From contig CACLQQ010000002.1 in NCBI GenBank assembly GCA_902609095.1, positions 1 to 64,000 on the forward strand: a stretch of DNA of 64,000 bases, read 5' to 3'. The DNA is from an uncultured Bacteroidota bacterium. GTDB lineage: Bacteria; Bacteroidota; Bacteroidia; Chitinophagales; Saprospiraceae. This document shows, in pieces, positions 19,698-29,514 of this stretch. Under the pieces are notes generated by a model. It was given only the letters and a program-made list of their open reading frames with translations. It ran no database searches and was not told the origin of the DNA. The position numbers and the translations under genes are program-made. Position 1 is the stretch's first letter. The number at the start of each line of letters is the position of its first letter.

Positions 19698-21330
19698 CAC
19701 ATCAGGAATCAAATCTATAACTGAAGAGCTGAGTCTTGAGTATGAAAGGTTTATTCAGTTTGGTCAAATACTTGATAGGCGTATGCGTACGTATTTGGTC
19801 CACTACATTCAGTATAAGTTCGACTTGACCATTGGGGCCCCTCCAGAGATAAATGAAGACTACTTCGACTATTTACAGAAAGCTTTAGACAATATTTTTT
19901 CTATAGACAGCTTGCTGCCCTTACTTCAGGGTAATCTTAGACTCAAGAAGCAAGTGGTTTTTGACATACTATACTGGCTCAAGCAACTTCAGAAAAAAGT
20001 TAAAGTTTATAATCCCTGGCAAGAAGAGAAACAAAATCTGGAGAGCTGGTCTGTTAATACGCTCAAAATTTTCAGTATACGTTGGAAGTTCCTGACTAAT
20101 TACCTGAATAATCTATACAAGAGTATCGAAATAGATACTGCCTTTTATAACAATCAATTTAATGTATTATTTGAGGATAAAATCTTTGACGACTTAGAAG
20201 ATGAAGAGCGACAGAGATTAGACCTTTTATTCCATGATATCTTAGCGCAGTGGGACTCACTACTTTATGCTAAGATCATCCAATATGAATTATCAAAATT
20301 TCAGGAAGAAGAAACTCAGTTCATTGACCTGATGACACAGAAAGTTGAAGAGTACAAGAAAATCCAAGAGTACGTGGATCCTTTTACTAATTACTTAGGT
20401 TGGGATATATCTCGTCAACTTTGGCAAAAAACATCATTCGATTTGCTCAACAAGTATGATGAATTGCTTCAGGATGAGCAATCTATCAAGGAACTCGCCA
20501 ATATGCTGGGTTCTATGAGAGAAGCAGAAATCGAACTGGAACAAGAGGAATTTGAAACTACCATAGTTAGGCAGCAATGGGTGAGCGATCCACTGAGTAA
20601 AGCCGAAATTATTGGTATCGAAGAAAGCAGTGATCTCAATAGAATCGTCAGTTCAGAAGCAGCGCTATTAAGTGATCCAAATACGGAGGTAGTGTTCCTG
20701 AAGAAATTTGCCGATCAGCAACTAACCACATTTAGATATGAGGATAGAAAGCTCATCTCAAGTAAAGACCACATTACAGAAATTCATCATAAAGTAATTC
20801 AAAAAGAAAAAGGACCATTTATCATATGTGTTGATACGAGTGAGAGTATGGATGGCAGACCAGAGCAAATTGCTAAGGTACTCTGCTTCGGAATTTTGAG
20901 AATGGCTATGAATCAGAATCGCCGGGCTTTTTTGATTAACTTCTCGGTGGGCATACAAACGCTAGACCTCTCAGATATTGCCAATAGTGTCGATGACATT
21001 GCAGCCTTTCTAAACATGTCATTCTATGGAGGAACTGATGCCTCTCTTGCTATAAGTGAAGCCTTAAGACAGCTGAATACCTTTGAATATAGAGACGCCG
21101 ATATACTGGTCGTATCTGACTTTATCATGTCGTCTTTAGATGAAGACTTACAATATAAATTCAAGTTTCATCAACAGAATATGAATACACAATTTCATTG
21201 CCTGACTATTGGAAAAAGCTCAAATAAGGCCATCACTTCTCTATTTGATACCAACTGGTTATACAATCCTAAGGAAAAAGGAATTGTCAAATCTCTCACA
21301 GAAGGTTTTCAGACTATAGCTAAGAGATAG
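19663..21330 (+). CDS. viaA: VWA-domain protein, ViaA-like
   Basis: FIICVDTSESMDGRPEQIAKVLCFGILR (MIDAS DxSxS), GGTDASLAISEALR, ILVVSDFIM; overlaps RavA end by 35 nt. Confidence 0.75.
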   Translation: MRKYTSSMQMSDTSGIKSITEELSLEYERFIQFGQILDRRMRTYLVHYIQYKFDLTIGAPPEINEDYFDYLQKALDNIFSIDSLLPLLQGNLRLKKQVVFDILYWLKQLQKKVKVYNPWQEEKQNLESWSVNTLKIFSIRWKFLTNYLNNLYKSIEIDTAFYNNQFNVLFEDKIFDDLEDEERQRLDLLFHDILAQWDSLLYAKIIQYELSKFQEEETQFIDLMTQKVEEYKKIQEYVDPFTNYLGWDISRQLWQKTSFDLLNKYDELLQDEQSIKELANMLGSMREAEIELEQEEFETTIVRQQWVSDPLSKAEIIGIEESSDLNRIVSSEAALLSDPNTEVVFLKKFADQQLTTFRYEDRKLISSKDHITEIHHKVIQKEKGPFIICVDTSESMDGRPEQIAKVLCFGILRMAMNQNRRAFLINFSVGIQTLDLSDIANSVDDIAAFLNMSFYGGTDASLAISEALRQLNTFEYRDADILVVSDFIMSSLDEDLQYKFKFHQQNMNTQFHCLTIGKSSNKAITSLFDTNWLYNPKEKGIVKSLTEGFQTIAKR

Positions 21331-21450
21331 ATTCCAATTTGCAGTCTTTAGGTGCTAATCCAAATTTAACTAACAAAGAATTGGGTTAGAAATACCAATT
21401 TTTATGATACTCCCAGGTTAATACTACCGGTACATTTGCAAAAATAAATC

Positions 21451-22950
21451 ATGAGATTATCTGTGATCATCACTTTTGTCCTCCTAAATTTTGGTGCAAT
21501 AGGGCAAGAGACTAATATATTTCACGACAGGGATTTCTGGAAAACTAATCCTGATGTAGAAACTATCAAATTAAAGATATCCGAAGGCAATGATCCTGTG
21601 ACGGCTAATCCATATGCATTTGATGGTGTATGTTACGCTATTTTGGAAAATGCAAGTTTAGAATCACTCAAATTTCTTTTGTCTATAGAGGGTAATGAAG
21701 TCGATAAGAACACCCATGATGGACGTAATTATCTGATGTGGGCTGCATACAAGGGAAACATACCACTCATGGAGCACCTCATTGCTGAAAAATCAGATAT
21801 AACTCTTATAGATGATCATGGATATAACATGATCACATTCGCAGCCGTAGGTGGACAAAAAGAACCTGGAGTTTATGATGTTTTGATTAATAATGGAAAC
21901 TCCTTGAGTGACACCAATAGAGATGGGGCAAATGCACTGATGTTGATGGCACCTCATCTAACAACTGAGGATGCCAATATCATTGCATATTTCACACGAG
22001 GAGGACTTGACATACATGCAGTTGATGGAGAGGGCAACAACATATTCAACTATGCAGCTCGTATGGGAAATGAGTACATGATGAACATGCTCATAGACAA
22101 AGGAGTAATTTACAATAAGAATAATTTCGTAGGAGGTAACGCTTTTATGTTTGCTGCGAATGGATGGAGAAGATCAAGTAATGAGATAAGTACCTTTAAA
22201 TATCTCGATAATCTCGGTATCAAAGCTAATATCCAAACAGCTGATGGCAATACACCGCTTCACATGTTAGCCTTTAGCCAAAAAGATCCACAGGTATATG
22301 ATTTTTTTGTAGAGAATGGGGTTGATATCAACGTCCGCAATTCGGATGGCAACACTGCTCTGATCAACGCTACTAGAGCAAATAACGAAGAGTTCTTAGA
22401 CTACGTATTGCCACTGACCGATGATATCAATCATCAAAATAAAGATGGATACAGCGCTCTAACTTATGCGGTAAGACGCACAAATTCAGAATTGATTAAT
22501 TCACTTCTCAGCAATGGAGCTAATCCTAACGTTATAGATGAAAAGGGACGAGACTTAGTGATCCATGCCTTTGATGCTTATAACGATCTTAAGAAAGATG
22601 ACTTTCTCAACTTCTTGTCTTTGGCCAATGATCATGGTATAGCTCCGGCTAAGTCTTTTGAAGGCAAAACTCTTCTTCACCTGGCAACAGAGAAGAACTC
22701 AATATTCTTAATAGATCAAGCTATCGCCCTTGGATTTAATATCAACGAGAAGAATACTGATGGCTTGACCCCACTTCATATTGCCGCTATGAAAGCTGGT
22801 GGTGATGCTATACTTTATCATTTGATAAAATCCGGTGCCGATAAAAGCATAAAAACAGATTTTGAGGAGTCAGTATATGATTTAGCTAAGGAGAATGAGC
22901 TACTTACCGAGGACGAAGTTAATGTTGAGTTTTTAAGAGTAATGAAATAA
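21451..22950 (+). CDS. Secreted ankyrin-repeat protein
   Basis: 499 aa with N-terminal signal; repeats DGNTPLHMLAF, DGNTALINATRANN, DGYSALTYAVRRTNSELINSLLSNGANPNV, DGLTPLHIAAMKAGG. Confidence 0.9.
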   Translation: MRLSVIITFVLLNFGAIGQETNIFHDRDFWKTNPDVETIKLKISEGNDPVTANPYAFDGVCYAILENASLESLKFLLSIEGNEVDKNTHDGRNYLMWAAYKGNIPLMEHLIAEKSDITLIDDHGYNMITFAAVGGQKEPGVYDVLINNGNSLSDTNRDGANALMLMAPHLTTEDANIIAYFTRGGLDIHAVDGEGNNIFNYAARMGNEYMMNMLIDKGVIYNKNNFVGGNAFMFAANGWRRSSNEISTFKYLDNLGIKANIQTADGNTPLHMLAFSQKDPQVYDFFVENGVDINVRNSDGNTALINATRANNEEFLDYVLPLTDDINHQNKDGYSALTYAVRRTNSELINSLLSNGANPNVIDEKGRDLVIHAFDAYNDLKKDDFLNFLSLANDHGIAPAKSFEGKTLLHLATEKNSIFLIDQAIALGFNINEKNTDGLTPLHIAAMKAGGDAILYHLIKSGADKSIKTDFEESVYDLAKENELLTEDEVNVEFLRVMK

Positions 22951-22951
22951 T

Positions 22952-23437
22952 ATGAATTACATGCGTAAATTTTTCTGGACTATAATAATAACGATTACTA
23001 TCTGTAGCTCATTCACTACTCCTGAGCCTAACAGTTATAAGTGTATGGTTCAATTAATCAATTATACCGGTGAAGGAGCATACATCATCGTCTCATTATT
23101 GGATGGAGATGATAACTACAAGCAGACACTTAAAGTATTGGGTGAAGATGAGGAATGGTATCCAGACCTTACGGAATGGTATGAATTCTACAAAAATGAC
23201 ACTGAAATAGATGGTATCACTGGTGCCACGATTGCAGGAGGTGAACGAAGCATTTTCTCGTTTGAGATCGATCCAGCAGAAATGGATTATCCAACTAATA
23301 AGATCAGATTCGAAACAGCTGTCGAGGATCAAGATTATCATCTTAATGACGTGCTACTGGAGATTGATATGCAGTCTCTCACAGGTAAACATGATGGTTC
23401 AGGATATATCAGATATGTTAAGATCTTGGGTAAATAA
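22952..23437 (+). CDS. DUF2271 domain protein
   Basis: 161 aa; signal peptide; VQLINYTGEGAYIIVSLL...TEIDGITGATIAGGERSIFSFEID...SGYIRYVKI. Confidence 0.75.
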   Translation: MNYMRKFFWTIIITITICSSFTTPEPNSYKCMVQLINYTGEGAYIIVSLLDGDDNYKQTLKVLGEDEEWYPDLTEWYEFYKNDTEIDGITGATIAGGERSIFSFEIDPAEMDYPTNKIRFETAVEDQDYHLNDVLLEIDMQSLTGKHDGSGYIRYVKILGK

Positions 23438-23449
23438 ACCCATGGTAAT

Positions 23450-25600
23450 ATGCTCTTAAAGGTTTGGAGGAATGCTCATTTAGCATTAGCGGCTGTTTCT
23501 TCAATATTTCTAGTAACAGCAACGGTCAGTGGCTTAATTATCAGTTTAGCACCTATACATCATGAACTGAGCATTCCTGATGCTTCTTACAACTTAGCTG
23601 ATATTACGATCAATGAATTGAAGAATAACATTACTCAAACGCATGAGGATATATTCAGCATAGAGCAAGGTCTTGGACAATGGGTAAAAGTATCCACTTT
23701 TGATGGAGACTTTTATGCAGATGCCATAACAGGGTCTAAGGCTAATGTAAGTTATGACGTTCCGGCATATTTCACTTTTTTCATCAATTTTCATAGATCA
23801 CTGTTTCTCAAGACTCCAGGCCGAATGATGGTAACCATAACTGCTGCCTTATTGTTGCTGATATCAATAACCGGTATTTTACTATTAATTAGTAAGATTG
23901 GTTGGCACAAGATTATATCTCCTATGGAGAAGGTTGGAGGTCATTCCTACTACCACTCTTATTTGGGCCGATTGAACTTGATTCCTATCATTCTGATTTC
24001 ACTTAGTGCACTGATCCTATCCTCTTTTCGGTTTGAACTTTTTTCTACCAAGCCGCAGGTTATTGGAATGGACACTGAGCTAATAGCAGGGCAATATCCA
24101 TTGGACTACCGCACCGGAGATCAACTCATCAAGCTTGAGTTTCCATTCTCAGATGATCCCGCCGATCACTTCAGGTTGGAGTTGGCATCAGATTCCTATG
24201 AGATCAGTCAAATTGATGGTTCTGTTGTAGTACATCACAACTACCCAATCAACAAGGCGATCAATGATCTAAGCTATATCGTTCATACAGGCCAAGGATC
24301 AATCCTCTGGTCTGCTATTCTGTTTATCGCCTCATTGAATATCCTATACTTTATGTATACAGGATTTCTAATATCATATAAACGCCTGAGAAAAAACTCG
24401 AAAAATATCTACCAAGCAGCAGAAGCTGAAACCTTTATATTCATAGGCTCTGAAAATGGTAATACCAGAATATTTGGTAACATCTTATTTGAGGCATTGC
24501 AAAAGGTAAGCAAGAAAGTTTTTTTAGCAGATCTTAATCAATTTCAGCACTATCCCAAGATGAAAGAAATATTAGTACTGACCTCTACTTATGGAGATGG
24601 AGAAGCGCCAGAAAACGCAAACAAGTTTCTTGAGCTCTCAGCAAATTGCCAGTCAAATAAACCTATACATTACAGTGTAGCTGGTTTTGGATCGCTCCAA
24701 TACCCTGAATTTTGTTCCTTCGCTAAACTCGTTGACTCCTCCTTGGAGAAACATACAGGATTCATCAGATCTTCCAATTCAGCATTCATCAATAACAGCA
24801 ATTATTCAGAATTCAGGAAATGGGTTGATGATTGGTCACTCAATAATGAGATCTCCATTACTATTCCTCAGCTGCTACCTCGCAAAAGTAGAAGAACCCA
24901 AAAGGTAAAATTAGTTAATCGATTATTTGATTCAGATTCGGACTCTATATACATCGAATTGAAAGGCAGCATCAATAATTCATTTACTTCCGGAGATTTG
25001 GTTTCCATTATTCCTTCTGGAGAGACTTTCCCACGATTGTATTCTGCAGGAAAGTTGCGAAATGGCAATCTGCTATTAGCTATCAAAAGACATAAACTGG
25101 GTAAGACCTCACAATACCTATTCGATCAAAATGTAGATGCTGCAATAGAAGTATCTTACGTAAATAATGAACAGTTTCATTTACCTCAATCAAGTAATAA
25201 AGTCATCATGATTGCCAATGGTACAGGGATTGCGCCATTTATTGGCATGATCCAACAAGAAGGTCAGTCCCGCCAGATCGATCTAATTTGGGGATCAAAG
25301 ACTCAAAGTTCTATCAACTGTCTAAACTCTGTTTCAGGATTTAGCAAAGATAATCTTCATTATATTTGTTTTGCCCTTTCTCGGGAAGACCATGGTTATC
25401 ACCATATCCAGGATGTAGTCACAGATAAAGCCACCACTCTTATTGATGAACTACACAAAGAGGCGACAATAATGATCTGTGGTAGCATACAGATGAGTAA
25501 GGACGTTCTAAATATTCTGGATTCAAAGCTAAAATCAAAGGGTCATTCCGGAATTGACACATTCGTAAAGAGAGGTCAGATTCTGTCAGATTGCTATTAA
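23450..25600 (+). CDS. PepSY-domain membrane protein fused to flavodoxin and FNR-type FAD/NAD(P)-binding domains
   Basis: 716 aa; N-terminal PepSY TM region; flavodoxin FIGSENGNTRIFGNILFEAL and TSTYGDGEAPENA; FNR IANGTGIAPFIGMIQQ and IMICGSIQMSKDV. Confidence 0.9.
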   Translation: MLLKVWRNAHLALAAVSSIFLVTATVSGLIISLAPIHHELSIPDASYNLADITINELKNNITQTHEDIFSIEQGLGQWVKVSTFDGDFYADAITGSKANVSYDVPAYFTFFINFHRSLFLKTPGRMMVTITAALLLLISITGILLLISKIGWHKIISPMEKVGGHSYYHSYLGRLNLIPIILISLSALILSSFRFELFSTKPQVIGMDTELIAGQYPLDYRTGDQLIKLEFPFSDDPADHFRLELASDSYEISQIDGSVVVHHNYPINKAINDLSYIVHTGQGSILWSAILFIASLNILYFMYTGFLISYKRLRKNSKNIYQAAEAETFIFIGSENGNTRIFGNILFEALQKVSKKVFLADLNQFQHYPKMKEILVLTSTYGDGEAPENANKFLELSANCQSNKPIHYSVAGFGSLQYPEFCSFAKLVDSSLEKHTGFIRSSNSAFINNSNYSEFRKWVDDWSLNNEISITIPQLLPRKSRRTQKVKLVNRLFDSDSDSIYIELKGSINNSFTSGDLVSIIPSGETFPRLYSAGKLRNGNLLLAIKRHKLGKTSQYLFDQNVDAAIEVSYVNNEQFHLPQSSNKVIMIANGTGIAPFIGMIQQEGQSRQIDLIWGSKTQSSINCLNSVSGFSKDNLHYICFALSREDHGYHHIQDVVTDKATTLIDELHKEATIMICGSIQMSKDVLNILDSKLKSKGHSGIDTFVKRGQILSDCY

Positions 25601-26016
25601 TCCAGCTTTTGATATGATGACTTATTCCCTATCGCGACAATAAATGAGTTAAGCATAATTCTCATGAAGCCCTGGGAAAATACGCTTTGGAAGGTGGTCC
25701 CTTCTCGAACTTTGGAATCGATGTATAACTCAGTATTATATCACTCTACAAGATGTCTAAAAAGCCCCAACCCTAATCCTGTCTACGTATACATTTCTGA
25801 GTTGTGGAGTCGCTTAAAAAATAAAAGACTTACTAATGATCAAGTTATCAGATTCGGCCCTGCAAATTACATGGATCTTTGGTACCTCATTTTAATCCTA
25901 ATTAAGTGCATTTTGGATGAAATTTTGAAATAAGATAACCAACTCCAACTTATTACAGTGATAATCTAAAAAATCATCATATTCGATGATAGCTTCAAAG
26001 CTGTCGATCTAGCTCT

Positions 26017-27100
26017 TCAAGTTATAGGGAGCCTTTGTGAGGTTTGATTTAAATCGACCTTAGTTCTGAGAGATTCTTTTTGTGAGCTATCAGAAGACGA
26101 CTCGAAGATATCTCTAACCAAAAAATTCATTTTCTTAGCATCAGTTTTAACAAAATCAAATTTGCCTTCTAAGTTATTATATCCCTTATTTCGGATTTCA
26201 CATTCGATCAGTGTGATAAAACTTTTGATGGTACTCAATAGACATTTTAGATCATGCGAGCCAATCTAACTCCGCAGTCCTATATTTTGCAGTCTGACAT
26301 TATTACACACCAAATCATCCAGCAAATTAGCCCCATCCTGACCATAAAAGAATATCACTACCGCAAGCCACGTCAAACCTCCTATAAAAACCCCAAGTTT
26401 ATCATATGGGACATCTAAAACCCTATCCAGCAGAAATCTGAATTCATTGACACACCGGATGGTTATCACGCAACTAAATATTTAATCCAATTAATAAGAA
26501 ATGCAAGCGTCGATCTCTTCTAGACGGGATATAGACAATATCTGCAAACAAAGCAATAGTCTGGGAGAGATCGCCGCCAAACAATAAGTATATTATATTA
26601 ATCCATATCGTTGAGCCAATTTTCGTGCAATATTTCGGCAGCTTGAAATAACCGAAATAATTGAAAACTAAAATCGGTGCATATAAAGGTAAGGTCAGGC
26701 ATACCACCTTCGTAGGATAGATAGGATCGACATGCTGATATAGCGGTAATAAGATGATTACTATAGTTCCTCATGAACAGCCAAATGACACTCTGTTATA
26801 GTTGATGATCAGGGACTCCTCAATATAAGGTCCTTCAAAACTCCTAAAAAGAATATTCAATTCCATATGGACTTCAATGGATCCATCAGAATCTTATAAT
26901 CGAGTTGAGTTGATACCACATCTACCAAAAATATAAATGAGTTTAATCCCATTACCACACTTAAATGATACTATAATAGATATAAAGACTCGAATAAGTA
27001 CTGTAAACCCACTACTTAAGACTGAAAATACTGTTTGATAAAATCTATTTATCAGTCCAGTTGGCAGGATCTGACCATCCATGCATTCATTGTGCATTTA
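26017..27100 (-). pseudogene. Membrane sensor histidine kinase remnant
   Basis: Minus strand: ...GSHDLKCLLSTIKSFITLIE...FDFVKTDAKKMNFLVRDIFE... (HisKA H-box) preceded by hydrophobic TM-like segments broken by stops. Confidence 0.55.
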
Positions 27101-27202
27101 AGTAATTATACGTGCATTGTTATATCTCATATTAAAATGATACCTAACTGTATTACAACACCTCATTTACTAAGGATAAATTGGTCATTCATAGGATCGA
27201 AT

Positions 27203-28585
27203 TTAATATTGTGAAATACGGATCGTATCATTTGGGAAAGTGGGAACATCATAGTTGCCTATTATGACATTAGCATCGTTATTAAGTTCATCCAAAGACA
27301 CATTCGTTTGAAAAACATAGAGTGACTTTAGATTTTGAAGATTTGAAAGTCCTTGCACGCCTTTGTCGTCAACATTTGTATTATTCAGATTTAAATATCT
27401 TAATTGCTGTAAATCTTGCAATTTTATTAGCCCTTCATTACTGATTTGTGTATTATCTAAATACAAACTGACAAGATTTATCATTAGATTTATCTTGGCT
27501 AAATCTTTATCCCTCACATTAAGTCCGCTTAGCTTAAGCCTGGTAATGTGAGGTGCGATGTCTTCGAGAATTTCCCAGTGTCTCTTTTTTAGTTCTGAAA
27601 CATTGAGAAAATTTAAGTCTAATAATTTACTATCAACTCCTGCATTTAAGGTAACAACATTTAATGAGGCAAGCTCATTCAAGAGTGACTTATCCGCTTT
27701 TCCAAGATTCGTATTTGGCAAAAATCCAGGCTTTATTTTGGCACGCATTTCACCCTTTTCATCACTCTCGTTGATTAATGATTTAATTAACATATTGACA
27801 GAGTCTGTCGATTCAAAATTGGTTAAAAGGGAGTTATGTTTACCCCCATTGTATACCCACCATTTAATAATTGATTTTTGATTTATCGTAATTTGCGGTT
27901 TATGAGCCGGAGGCATATGTTTTTCATCACTCAATGGAAGGTCCATCCGTCTAAGTAACTCACTATTATTTGCTCTATTACTAATTAAATTCTTGCCAGA
28001 TTTACCCCCTTGTATCAAGAATTCCAGTCTATCTAATCTTAATTTACCTTTCTTTTTTTTGGAACCATGGCAGGATACACATCGCGCATCAAATACGGGT
28101 TGAATTAAATCTTCATAAATATCTACCTCTTCGGCATTTGAAATATTAAAAACAATATTAGTTTCTTTTTCCTCTGAATTACTTGGAGTGAACAAAAAGT
28201 TTTCTCCATGAGTAAGGGAACCTCCCAAATGACCTGTGAATGCCACACCTAATGCAATGATGAGGGCAACCCATTTTACTTTGCCTTGAATGGAGTAATA
28301 GTAATACCACAGAATAAAAGAAAATGCCGTAAGGATTATACCTGACCACATATGATTATTTATCAAATCTTCTGGATACACACCATTTAGAGAAAGGACA
28401 TATCCTGTTATGGACGCTAACAAGGCTGAACAACTACCAATAAATAGTACAGCAGAACAAAGCTTAGAATCAATTTTTAGGATCCGCCATTGATTCAACC
28501 ATTCCAATAATACATACAAAAGCAAGATACCGATAGGAAGATGAAGAATCAAAATATGCAGCCGGCCTAACAAATCTATAACCAT
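27203..28585 (-). CDS. Planctomycete-type cytochrome-c domain protein with N-terminal TM (DUF2231-like) and C-terminal leucine-rich repeats
   Basis: VFDARCVSCHGSKKKKGKLRLD (CxxCH); LVSLYLDNTQISNEGLIKLQDLQQLRYLNLNNTNVDDKGVQGLSNLQNLKSLYVFQTNV. Confidence 0.85.
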   Translation of the reverse strand: MVIDLLGRLHILILHLPIGILLLYVLLEWLNQWRILKIDSKLCSAVLFIGSCSALLASITGYVLSLNGVYPEDLINNHMWSGIILTAFSFILWYYYYSIQGKVKWVALIIALGVAFTGHLGGSLTHGENFLFTPSNSEEKETNIVFNISNAEEVDIYEDLIQPVFDARCVSCHGSKKKKGKLRLDRLEFLIQGGKSGKNLISNRANNSELLRRMDLPLSDEKHMPPAHKPQITINQKSIIKWWVYNGGKHNSLLTNFESTDSVNMLIKSLINESDEKGEMRAKIKPGFLPNTNLGKADKSLLNELASLNVVTLNAGVDSKLLDLNFLNVSELKKRHWEILEDIAPHITRLKLSGLNVRDKDLAKINLMINLVSLYLDNTQISNEGLIKLQDLQQLRYLNLNNTNVDDKGVQGLSNLQNLKSLYVFQTNVSLDELNNDANVIIGNYDVPTFPNDTIRISQY

Positions 28586-29500
28586 CTACGCCTCTTTTAC
28601 GTATCTATCTATCCAAAGTTTTTTCATGGCAACATTTATATCCCAATTATCGGCCAATGGCCTTCCCGACGTTGGGTGTATCCACATATATGGAGGAGGA
28701 CCAAATTCTGTTGTCATGGTCAAAATGTCCCCACGCTCAGACTTCATTCTAACAACTTCATCCCACCATGCAAAATGTGCCTCAACTGCTTCTTTAAATT
28801 GGTTGCTATTAAGATCAGGAATTTGAGGGGATTCAGGAAATCCTACCCTCGAATGAATGTGCCCTATTCGTTTGAGAGCCAGATTAACCGTTTCTTCCTG
28901 ATCGGATAAAAGTGACTCATGAACACAACACCAATGCGAAATATCCAAGGTTAATTCTAATTCCTCAAAATCCTGTATAAACTTCTTTGTGACAGGCGCA
29001 GAATAAAGCATTCGACCCCTATGTGTCTCATGATAGATTGGAATTCCTGAGTTGCCTGATTTTTCAAATGAGTGAATTAGGAAATTTGAATTTAAATCAA
29101 CGGAATAAAAATCTTTACCAGAATGACAGTTAATAAACTCAGGTTGAAGGGCAATAGCACGATCAACACTCTGTTTAAAGCTGTTAAGGTTTTCTGAAAA
29201 TGTCTTGCCCCAGTTTCCTACAAGTAACCCTAGCCTCAAATCATACTTGTCAAGGGCTTTTTGAATTTCCAAAGTCTTTTCTGCAGATTGAGGAGTCCAG
29301 ACTTCAATACCCGTATATCCATCTGCTTTAGCTTTTGCACAAAACTCATCCATAGTTCCATCAAATCCCCAAATAGTTGCATAAATCTCTAATTTTAAGA
29401 GCTTTGGACTGCTACAGCTGGACCTTCCTAAGAAATCGAAAAATGGCAAGCTACTAATTGCGAGTGATGAATCCTTAACGAACTTTCTTCTATTATGCAT
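28586..29500 (-). CDS. Sugar phosphate isomerase/epimerase-like TIM-barrel protein with Tat-like leader
   Basis: NRRKFVKDSSLAIS; GYTGIEVWTP, INCHSGKD, IPIYHETHRGRMLYSAP, LTLDISHWC, IGHIHSRVGFPE. Confidence 0.85.
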   Translation of the reverse strand: MHNRRKFVKDSSLAISSLPFFDFLGRSSCSSPKLLKLEIYATIWGFDGTMDEFCAKAKADGYTGIEVWTPQSAEKTLEIQKALDKYDLRLGLLVGNWGKTFSENLNSFKQSVDRAIALQPEFINCHSGKDFYSVDLNSNFLIHSFEKSGNSGIPIYHETHRGRMLYSAPVTKKFIQDFEELELTLDISHWCCVHESLLSDQEETVNLALKRIGHIHSRVGFPESPQIPDLNSNQFKEAVEAHFAWWDEVVRMKSERGDILTMTTEFGPPPYMWIHPTSGRPLADNWDINVAMKKLWIDRYVKEA

Positions 29501-29514
29501 TTCTTAATCTTTAT

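Noticed and set aside
25664-25933. 89-aa ORF as a real gene, possibly an ApbE remnant
   Set aside because: No ApbE motif or other family signature could be recognised; it lies in a degenerate tract.
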